Below, piece after piece: positions 58,336 through 64,000 of a stretch of 64,000 nucleotides of DNA. The DNA is from Streptococcus timonensis. Its GTDB lineage: Bacteria; Bacillota; Bacilli; Lactobacillales; Streptococcaceae. The first letter of the stretch is position 1; each line of letters begins with the position of its first letter. The position numbers were made by a program, and so were the translations under genes. The notes under the pieces were generated by a model, which was not told the origin of the DNA, did no database searches, and saw nothing but the letters and a program-made list of their open reading frames with translations. Where the stretch lies: the NCBI RefSeq assembly GCF_900095845.1, contig NZ_FMIX01000004.1, positions 441,501 to 505,500 on the forward strand, written 5' to 3'.

Positions 58336-58803
58336 TTAATATATCTTTAGGCTCTCTTGGTAAAATTCAAATAACTCTTTTGCATATTTTTTATAAGAAG
58401 GGATCTTAATTGCTTTCAAAAAATTTGTTAAATCTATTTCTGATTTTCTCAATAGTAAAATTTCTATAGAGTTTACAATGAGGAAAGTCTTAGCCTGACC
58501 AATTAAAATAATATCATCACTATTTTCTTCATCTTCCTCAAAGTCACAGTAATTCTCTGACAATTTTGATATTTTTAATTTTGAGAAAACAAAAACTAAT
58601 TTATCGTTTTCCATAATAAAATCTAATATTAACTCAGGTGTTAATCCTGATTTATTAATTTCATAAGCAACAGAATTACATTCTTGTGAAATACTGTCGT
58701 CATTGTCATAAATTTTAATTTTATAATCATGTTCAGCCTTATCTAATAATCTTTTGTATTCATGAGATTGAATTAAATTTATGATTTCTAATCCTGTTAC
58801 CAT
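58336..58803 (-). CDS. Putative immunity protein D (unknown family)
   Basis: 155 residues, helical and acidic (YCDFEEDEENSDDIILIG), ending AKELFEFYQESLKIY. It follows an Rhs fragment whose toxin tip was deleted, so it is an orphan. No family recognised. Intact. Confidence 0.6.
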   Translation of the reverse strand: MVTGLEIINLIQSHEYKRLLDKAEHDYKIKIYDNDDSISQECNSVAYEINKSGLTPELILDFIMENDKLVFVFSKLKISKLSENYCDFEEDEENSDDIILIGQAKTFLIVNSIEILLLRKSEIDLTNFLKAIKIPSYKKYAKELFEFYQESLKIY

Positions 58804-58836
58804 GTGCTGGTTCCTTTCAAATTTTTTAATAATACA

Positions 58837-59062
58837 CTACCTGTGTGAGGGTTGGTATGTGCTATCCGTTACCTTGGTTTCCTCTTTCAGACGACCACAG
58901 CCAGTGTAGTTGCCGAACCATAAGAGGTTGCCGTCCTTATCGGTCATCTCTCTCGGGATGACGATTTGGTCGCAGTGGAAGTAGTGGGTTTGTTGGCAGC
59001 TTTCACCGTCTTCGGTTGTCCAGTCGTGGACTTGTGCTAAAGGTTCGTGTGTACCGTAATGC
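58837..59062 (-). pseudogene. Rhs core fragment D, toxin tip deleted
   Basis: From J5: [55 protein letters not shown], then three unrelated residues and TAG at 58837-58839. The remaining core and whole toxin are gone; immunity D follows 34 bp later. Confidence 0.78.
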
Positions 59063-59104
59063 CCTATGTCAGGATTGGAAGTTTCATGCAGGCTACGACT
59101 TGCT
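59046..59104 (-). repeat. Junction repeat J5
   Basis: - strand AGCAAGTCGTAGCCTGCAT then GAAACTTCCAATCCTGACAT, GGTACACACGAACC. Four bases after Imm26 copy 2. Confidence 0.8.
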
Positions 59105-59107
59105 TTA

Positions 59108-59686
59108 TTATTTTTTGTATTTCGAAAGGGTGTCTAAAATAAACTTTTCAAATCCCATAAAGTTTAATAAAGGAAGTGTGAATAATTCAGGCTTACACTT
59201 AATAAGTAACTCTAATATATGGTAATGATGACGTGGAAACTCATCTTTCCAAGGGAATTGTTTTATTGTAGAAACTGCCTCTTCTTTTGTAATTTCTATC
59301 TTTTTAGAAAAATCAGGATTATGCATAATTTTCATGATAGGGTTAACAGATGTATAAATATCAGCATAAGGATTATCATAATCAGTATCTTTAGCAATGA
59401 TGCGCCATTCAGTATCTAATTTTTCTTGGAATAAAGAATGTGCATCTAATATTGTTATAAACAGTATAGATGGTTTATCATAATCATAATTTTTAAATAA
59501 ATCATCCGGATGGGGTTGAAAGATATCAAATATCTCTGCAGCTACACCTAATGGATTTTTTGCTAAAATACGACCGAAACCAAATAGGTCTATTTTTATT
59601 TGAAATGCAAAAATATCCCCTTCTTTAATATATCTATACAAAGTTTTAGGTTTTTTGTTCCATCCTAAAATTTTTAAGTTATTCAT
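59108..59686 (-). CDS. Imm26-like immunity protein, copy 2
   Basis: 192 residues, clearly homologous to the protein at 50775: LYRYIKEGDIFAFQIKIDLF, GFGRILAKNPLG, WRIIAKDTDYDNPYAD. Diverged enough to serve another toxin variant. No toxin tip is adjacent. Intact. Confidence 0.72.
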   Translation of the reverse strand: MNNLKILGWNKKPKTLYRYIKEGDIFAFQIKIDLFGFGRILAKNPLGVAAEIFDIFQPHPDDLFKNYDYDKPSILFITILDAHSLFQEKLDTEWRIIAKDTDYDNPYADIYTSVNPIMKIMHNPDFSKKIEITKEEAVSTIKQFPWKDEFPRHHYHILELLIKCKPELFTLPLLNFMGFEKFILDTLSKYKK

Positions 59687-59705
59687 ATTGTAATTTCCTT
59701 TAAAA

Positions 59706-59792
59706 TTAGTGAAAATGTACGGTCCTATTACAAAATAGGATTATTAGGACATTTTTTTCGAATTTTGATATAAATCTTATGATTGTTTTCAT
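59706..59792 (-). pseudogene. Truncated duplicate of the cloacin-type immunity gene
   Basis: 28 codons, [14 protein letters not shown], nearly the same as the start of the gene at 54899 ([14 protein letters not shown]) including the upstream GGATAGAACC. It then diverges and stops at 59706-59708. Confidence 0.65.
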
Positions 59793-59843
59793 GGTTCTAT
59801 CCTTCTGTGTAAATAATGCTAGAATTTTCTACATATTGCGATA

Positions 59844-59867
59844 TTACGCAAGTTATAGCTTGCGTAA
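59844..59867 (-). terminator. Hairpin after DUF4265 gene
   Basis: TTACGCAAG pairs with CTTGCGTAA, a perfect 9-bp stem with a six-base loop; the T-run is short. Confidence 0.55.
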
Positions 59868-59868
59868 A

Positions 59869-60246
59869 TTATTGTGCCAAATACCCTGTGTCATAATCTA
59901 AATCGTCAGTTTCCACAAACTCATCTAAGAAAAGATATATTTCTTCTATATCTACTTGAATTGGGATGTTTATAGCATAGAAATTTACATTAAATGCTTC
60001 ATACTCACTTCCAAGATCGATTAGTTTCGTTAGTATTTTATCTTTAAATTTCTGATTTTCATTAAAGAAAACAATCCGCAATGTACTATTTTGACTATGA
60101 ATTTTCGTTTTATCATAGAATAAGTAATTTTCTTCCGTTTGTATTCCACTAACAATATCACCTAGAGAGATTTCTTTGCTATAAAAAGGAATATTATTTA
60201 TTTTAAGATAGCCTTCTTCAGTCACTTCTGCCCAAATGCTTTCCAT
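59869..60246 (-). CDS. DUF4265 immunity-like protein, N-terminus probably lost
   Basis: 125 residues from the first Met: SIWAEVTEEGYLKINNIPFY, GDIVSGIQTEENYLFYD, STLRIVFF, DDLDYDTGYLA match DUF4265. The frame continues upstream as EVIDGYPPVSMESIWAEV to a stop near 60312 with no start codon, which in this family is the normal N-terminus. So it is either truncated or begins at the internal ATG. Confidence 0.68.
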   Translation of the reverse strand: MESIWAEVTEEGYLKINNIPFYSKEISLGDIVSGIQTEENYLFYDKTKIHSQNSTLRIVFFNENQKFKDKILTKLIDLGSEYEAFNVNFYAINIPIQVDIEEIYLFLDEFVETDDLDYDTGYLAQ

Positions 60247-60367
60247 AGATACTGGAGGATAACCATCAATTACTTCTAGATTAAAAAAAGCTTTTTCATT
60301 TTCATTACCTTATATAACCTTGCTACCTACTGTAGGATTTTGATTTAACAATTCGCACTTGCTTAAG

Positions 60368-60709
60368 TTAAACTTTAGTAATATCCTTTATAGAATCATA
60401 TATTAATTCTTCCAAATAACTAATATTTTCATGGCAAATATTTATTTCTTTGTCTTTGAAAAAATAATATCCTCTTGAGTCAGATATATCAACCATTCCT
60501 TTTGAATTCTCTCGATTTATAAATAACTCTAAAACTATTTCATCATTATCGTCGTATATAAGAATATTTTCCTTTAAAAGTAGACTGAATACAATTCTTA
60601 AACTAGATTGTTTTAAGTAAATATCTAAATCCGCTTTAAGAATTTTATCATTTGAAGCTTGAGTTTCTCTTAATTTTGTAAAATGTTCAATTATTTTATT
60701 AATTTCCAT
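60368..60709 (-). CDS. Putative immunity protein C (unknown family)
   Basis: 113 residues: MEINKIIEHFTKLRETQASN, LVLELFINREN-type strands, SKGMVDISDSRGYYFFKDKE. GGAGG lies before the ATG. It begins 13 bp after toxin C. No family recognised. Intact. Confidence 0.62.
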   Translation of the reverse strand: MEINKIIEHFTKLRETQASNDKILKADLDIYLKQSSLRIVFSLLLKENILIYDDNDEIVLELFINRENSKGMVDISDSRGYYFFKDKEINICHENISYLEELIYDSIKDITKV

Positions 60710-60722
60710 TTTAAACCTCCGT

Positions 60723-61130
60723 TTATTTAATTATTGCATTTTTGACTGCTTGCGTGAATGAATGTGTGACATCTGTTCCCCTAGTAGAAGCCCATTCCTT
60801 CAATTTTATAAAACCAGGGTCATTAGTTGACCGAATGAATACATGATTTCCATGATCATTAATGGCCTCAAGTCCTGATTTTTCAAGTTTTGAAACATCA
60901 ATTGCTTGGCATTTTCCAATAGGTTTATCCATTGATGTAGATAGGCCACTTTCAGTATCCTTCCCAGGTCTTGGAGTTAAATTATTATCAGTGGCTGAAC
61001 CCATTCGATATACGATACCTTTAGTTAATTTTTTGGATAGACCTAACCAATCACCCCATCCTTACGTATTCGATGCAAGTTGATAAAGGCTAAAGCCCCC
61101 TAGCAACCTAATTGGGTCTTGGTCAGATTG
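60723..61130 (-). pseudogene. Rhs core end plus toxin tip C
   Basis: Reads DQDPIRLLGGFSLYQLASNT, a TAA, GWGDWLGLSKKLTKGIVYRM, then SATDNNLTPRPGKDTESGLS, KCQAIDVSKLEKSGLEAIND and ASTRGTDVTHSFTQAVKNAI. Upstream of DQDP it is joined to unrelated DNA. The tip has the VYR..T.RPGKDT..GLST pattern of an Rhs-linked toxin family that recalls ADP-ribosyltransferase-like folds, but I cannot assign it. Confidence 0.65.
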
Positions 61131-61284
61131 GATGGGGGGATCTTTTATTGAACTTGCCGTTCATATGGAACATATCGCCGGTGCGCACGATATAGCGTTT
61201 GCTCATTGTAAGTGAGGAAGAATGGCGCATCAGCCAGGCTGGTTTGGTGGCGGTATGGGAAAGTATGCCCTTGCGTCTCGGAAG
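61131..61284 (-). other. Piece of another Neisseria-like locus
   Basis: GC-rich patch. On the - strand a frame ends ARAYFPIPPPNQPG at TGA and a new one starts MSKRYIVRTGDMFHMNGKF and stops after RSPHPI, cut by the join to Rhs core C. It looks like the end of one gene and the start of the next from a Rhs or secretion-related locus. Not nameable. Confidence 0.5.
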
Positions 61285-62052
61285 TTATAAATAAAGTTGG
61301 ATAGTATTTGTTATTTTTTTTTGTGTTTCGACACTAATTTCCTGGTTAAAATTCTGGATTAATTTTAAAAAATCAATGATTAAGTTGATTTGAGTAGTGT
61401 TAAATATCGTACTTTGGTTTCTTAGGGCAATATATAAAAAATCAACAACGTAACCATATAAATGAAATTTAGATAAATTAGAAAAAATATATTTTAAACA
61501 GCAAGGAGTAAAATATAATATAGCCTTATTAGTATAAGCTTGCCACTCTAGTGATTCAAGTATTGAGAGAAAATCATCGTATGTTATCTCAATCCAAGTT
61601 TTAGTAGATAGTTGCATTATAGAAAATATATAAAAGTTATCACTATCATCAAAACTTATGATATTGTTTTTATCAACTTTGAAAACTGGAAAAGTAGTCC
61701 TAATTTTTTCCTCTAGATAATTTCGTTCTTGTATATATTTTACCTCCGTAAAGAATTTTTCAAATTCACAATATACTCCTAAGTCTTTGACAAACTTTGA
61801 AATATATTCTAAAAAATCATAAATGATATTGATTTCATCTTTTGTTAAAGATTGCAGTATATTAAATAGTTCACTCACTTCTCCTTGGGATATATTAGAA
61901 TAATAGCTAAATAATTCTATGAAACAATCATTATCTATACTAGGATTTTCTATTGAACTTAGTAAAAGTGTATTTAAATGTAAGGCATTTTCATTTTTTT
62001 GTTTATCTGACATTTGATTTTTAATTAATAAAATTAGATTGTTTTTTTTCAT
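61285..62052 (-). CDS. Putative immunity protein (DUF6714-like C-terminus)
   Basis: 255 residues, the largest immunity-like protein here. C-terminal half has ILESLEWQAYTNKAILYFTP and CCLKYIFSNLSKF, resembling DUF6714-type proteins. N-terminal half is helical and AT-rich, without known match. Comes 57 bases after the ankyrin gene. Intact. Confidence 0.55.
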   Translation of the reverse strand: MKKNNLILLIKNQMSDKQKNENALHLNTLLLSSIENPSIDNDCFIELFSYYSNISQGEVSELFNILQSLTKDEINIIYDFLEYISKFVKDLGVYCEFEKFFTEVKYIQERNYLEEKIRTTFPVFKVDKNNIISFDDSDNFYIFSIMQLSTKTWIEITYDDFLSILESLEWQAYTNKAILYFTPCCLKYIFSNLSKFHLYGYVVDFLYIALRNQSTIFNTTQINLIIDFLKLIQNFNQEISVETQKKITNTIQLYL

Positions 62053-62109
62053 GTCTTACTTTCTACATTTTAAGGTATGGCACCATCTGATTGATTTATT
62101 ATCTATTTT

Positions 62110-62496
62110 TTATTTACGTTTTTTAAAATTATTTAATAGTTTTACTATCTTCTCTTTATTTTTGCTGGATGAGTTAATTGCAATTCTAACGGCATTTTCT
62201 CCAAATTCATTTTGTATATTTTTATCAGATCCATTGTCAAGGAGTAATTTCACCATTTCTATATTTCCAAACATGCATGCATAATGTAGCGGTGTATATC
62301 CTAAGTCCCCTTTAAGATCAATCAATGCCCCATTTTTAAGAAATACAAGAGCATCATCTAAAGAATTATTTCTGGCAGCAATATGTAAAACTGTATCATT
62401 CATACCTCCTACTTGATTTATATCTTCAATAGTGTCACCTAAAAAATCAGGATGCGTTTCATATTTTTTTAAAATACATAATAATTCTTTTTTCAT
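62110..62496 (-). CDS. Ankyrin-repeat immunity protein B
   Basis: 128 residues with three ankyrin units: DTVLHIAARNNSLDDALVFL, GYTPLHYACMFGNIEMVKLL and NEFGENAVRIAINSSSK. Ankyrin proteins are common immunity partners of polymorphic toxins. It follows toxin remnant B. ATG 62496 preferred over the TTG two codons earlier. Intact. Confidence 0.75.
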   Translation of the reverse strand: MKKELLCILKKYETHPDFLGDTIEDINQVGGMNDTVLHIAARNNSLDDALVFLKNGALIDLKGDLGYTPLHYACMFGNIEMVKLLLDNGSDKNIQNEFGENAVRIAINSSSKNKEKIVKLLNNFKKRK

Positions 62497-62569
62497 TAAC
62501 AATACCTATAGTTGTAAGTTGATAAATTTAATATCTGGATTTTATTTATTACTCGTGACACAATATTCT

Positions 62570-62840
62570 TTATGCTCTTTTTAGATTGTTTAATCTGTTT
62601 TTACGTTCTTGTATTTTTTGAGCATGACCATCCTGGCCGTATTCATAGGCGGTTTTGGCTTAGATTGTTACGGAATAAATATTTCATACGACCCTAGCCG
62701 GTGTAGTTGCCTAACCAAACCAGATTGCCATCCTTATCGGTCATCTCGTGCGGTATACCGATTTGGTCGCAGTGGAAGTAGTGGGTTTGTTGGCCGCTTT
62801 CTCCGTCTTCGTTGATGTGGTTTAGATAGGTGAAACCGTG
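62570..62840 (-). pseudogene. Rhs core fragment plus toxin remnant B
   Basis: From J6: [40 protein letters not shown], a TAG at NYTG*GR, then after a junction KTAYEYGQDGHAQKIQERKN and RLNNLKRA to TAA at 62570-62572. Most core and toxin sequence is deleted. The TAG is at the same position as in copy L. Confidence 0.75.
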
Positions 62841-62900
62841 TACGTGCGTACCGCAACACCTTACGTCAAGATTGAAGGTTTTGTGCGGGCTACAGCTTGT
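62840..62900 (-). repeat. Junction repeat J6
   Basis: - strand ACAAGCTGTAGCCCGCACAA then AACCTTCAATCTTGACGTAA, GGTACGCACGTACACG. Twelve bases after immunity A. Confidence 0.8.
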
Positions 62901-62912
62901 TACAAGGACTAA

Positions 62913-63584
62913 TTATTGCATAATTTGTTGTTTTAATTTTTGGTCAAAAGAATTTTCCATGAAGATCAAATCATGCTTGCTAAACAATCCCTTATCATTT
63001 TCTAATACTTTTTTATCAAACAATAAAATATTCTGTATTAAAGGATCATTTAGTGGTAATTCATTCTTATTTATAATAAAAATAGCGGTTAACGCTTTAA
63101 AACGAAAAGCCTCTGGATAAAGTGCTAAATATTTTAAAACTTCTTTGCTACCAGAATGGAAGGCCATAATGATTGGAATATGATCTTGCTGCAAATGCTT
63201 TAATACATCTGGATAGATGTTTTTTGCGTCATTCTCAGATTCAGGTAATTTAATGGTATCTCCATAAGGAAATGAGGTAATAGGGGGAGCTTTAAAAAAA
63301 TGCGCCTGCGAGATAGATGGTTGGACAAATACTAAATCATATGGATTTGACGATTTATCATAAGGAGGAACATTTTGGGAGAAAAAATTTCCCATTTCAG
63401 AATTGTATGCATATAGGTGAAGTATGACCCCCTCGAAAGTACGAGAATTGCTAAAGGATATTTCACCATAAACATATTTTCCTTTTTTAAATTTAATCCT
63501 ATCTTTTAGAAAATTAGCATCAGGAATATTTAAATTATTTTTTAAATATTCAATAAGACCTTGAATAAATTCTTTACTTTTCAT
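62913..63584 (-). CDS. Putative immunity protein A (unknown family)
   Basis: 223 residues from MKSKEFIQGLIEYL, with AAGGACG just upstream. FEGVILHLYAYNSEMGNFFS, PYDLVFVQPS and MAFHSGSKEVLKYLALYPEA are its clearer blocks. It begins 17 bp after toxin A. No family recognised. Intact. Confidence 0.62.
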   Translation of the reverse strand: MKSKEFIQGLIEYLKNNLNIPDANFLKDRIKFKKGKYVYGEISFSNSRTFEGVILHLYAYNSEMGNFFSQNVPPYDKSSNPYDLVFVQPSISQAHFFKAPPITSFPYGDTIKLPESENDAKNIYPDVLKHLQQDHIPIIMAFHSGSKEVLKYLALYPEAFRFKALTAIFIINKNELPLNDPLIQNILLFDKKVLENDKGLFSKHDLIFMENSFDQKLKQQIMQ

Positions 63585-63601
63585 AATTATCGTCCTTAAA
63601 A

Positions 63602-63850
63602 TCAATCTTTGAATACTAAAGTCATAAAGCGAGCAACGGCTTTGGATGAAGCCACATCCGTTTGCTTATCCTTATTTTTTGTTGAAACCATATATGTAGC
63701 CTTCGGATATTTTCCTCCAGCATTGTGCAGTCTTTTCAAATTGAATAACCCTGATCTCTTTTGACCTTTTGTTAATCGTCCTGTATTATATTTTACCCCA
63801 ATAAAATAGATTTTCCCAGGCATACCTTTGTCAGTATTTTTGGGATAAAA
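63602..63850 (-). pseudogene. Toxin tip A fragment joined to a DUS hairpin
   Basis: Reads LPYDFYPKNTDKGMPGKIYF, IGVKYNTGRLTKGQKRSGLF and ATYMVSTKNKDKQTDVASSK to VARFMTLVFKD. No Rhs core precedes it; the frame comes straight out of hairpin D5. The family is not recognised. ATG 63823 would give 73 residues. Confidence 0.55.
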
Positions 63851-63859
63851 ATCATAGGG

Positions 63860-63922
63860 AAGGTCGTCTGAGAATTGATTTTAGACGACCTTGATGTTTT
63901 GTTGGGGCTCGATCCAACCTAT
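63860..63922. repeat. Element D5 with DUS hairpin
   Basis: AGGTCGTCTGAG (11 of 12 to AG-mucDUS) at 63861-63872 pairs with TTAGACGACCT at 63881-63891, followed by TGTTGGGGCTCGATCCAACCTA. It stands directly upstream of toxin fragment A. Confidence 0.8.
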
Positions 63923-64000
63923 GGTCTAAAAAAGGTCTTAAAGAGGTTTGTTACCTTTAAATGTATTAAATCTTGATAGATTAGCTCCTTTTGATTGAAT

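Larger units (their letters stand above)
45600..64000 (-). other. Rhs toxin-immunity cassette array of Neisseria type
   Basis: From 45.8 kb to the window end, - strand fragments of one Rhs core alternate with variable toxin tips and AT-rich immunity genes, about 14 toxin pieces and 21 immunity genes. No full rhs gene, VgrG, T6SS gene, transposase or integrase is visible; the array runs off the right edge. Core pieces are GC-rich and closely related to each other. Perfect 12-mers AGGCCGTCTGAA and AGGTCGTCTGAA, Neisseriaceae uptake sequences, occur at several places. Each boundary is a J repeat or a D element. Origin from Neisseria is inferred; a chimeric contig is the main alternative. Confidence 0.8.

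Noticed and set aside
46519..62900. J repeats as a CRISPR array or IS ends
   Set aside because: Spacing is kilobases, copies are degenerate and coding, and no transposase or terminal inverted repeats are seen.
45600..64000. Array as a prophage or ICE
   Set aside because: No integrase, relaxase, portal, capsid or conjugation gene is visible in this stretch.

Overview
The first 45.6 kb is a normal chromosomal segment of a mitis-group Streptococcus. Supporting signs are an LPFTG sortase-anchored surface protein, a PstSCAB-PhoU locus with two PstB ATPases, murB-potABCD, a fumarate-type pyrDA followed by holA and sodA, rnc-smc-two Cof phosphatases-ftsY, extended -10 promoters (TGnTATAAT) before many genes, and moderately low GC. 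Genes are densely packed, mostly on the + strand, in short operons with clear hairpin terminators. This calls the lineage but not a species.

Layout, 1-45.6 kb: tail of a PTTTEA-repeat surface protein; rpsU; hprK-lgt and two small membrane or stress proteins; hemW-thioesterase-HAD phosphatase-Lit-like membrane protein; spx-UPF0223-inositol phosphatase-rsmF; the phosphate uptake operon; a NUDIX hydrolase; an amino-acid-binding lipoprotein; a MocR regulator facing budA; a YhfC-type membrane protein; murB and the spermidine/putrescine transporter; an alanine T-box controlling a LURP-one-like gene and alaS; gdhA; pyrDA-holA; sodA; LysR-lspA-rluD; ylxM-small ORF-ffh on the - strand; rnc-smc; a TRIC-like channel; an HD hydrolase; two Cof phosphatases and ftsY. 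ffh, ylxM and ftsY together give the protein half of the SRP pathway.

From 45.6 kb to the window end everything changes. About 18 kb on the - strand is an array of broken Rhs C-terminal cassettes: 5'-truncated pieces of one Rhs core (motifs [29 protein letters not shown]), variable toxin tips (colicin E3-like rRNase, GIY-YIG, YwqJ-like deaminase, His/Cys caspase-like, HNH-like, toxin-33-like) and 21 small AT-rich putative immunity genes (Imm10, Imm26, SUKH, Sel1, TPR, ankyrin, DUF4265, cloacin-immunity-like and unnamed ones). Nearly all toxin parts carry deletions, frameshifts or nonsense codons, while most immunity genes are open. Two kinds of boundary repeat recur: a junction J with GTAGCCCGCACAAAAC-like sequence (six copies) and a DUS-bearing hairpin element D (five copies).

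The array carries perfect copies of Neisseriaceae DNA uptake sequences, AGGCCGTCTGAA (AG-DUS) and AGGTCGTCTGAA (AG-mucDUS), some arranged as terminator hairpins, and its Rhs core reads like that of commensal Neisseria. The favoured reading is import of a Neisseria Rhs immunity/toxin array into an oral Streptococcus beside ftsY. The window ends inside the array, so a chimeric contig cannot be excluded from the sequence alone. If real, it looks like a stockpile of orphan immunity genes against Rhs toxins of a neighbouring species.
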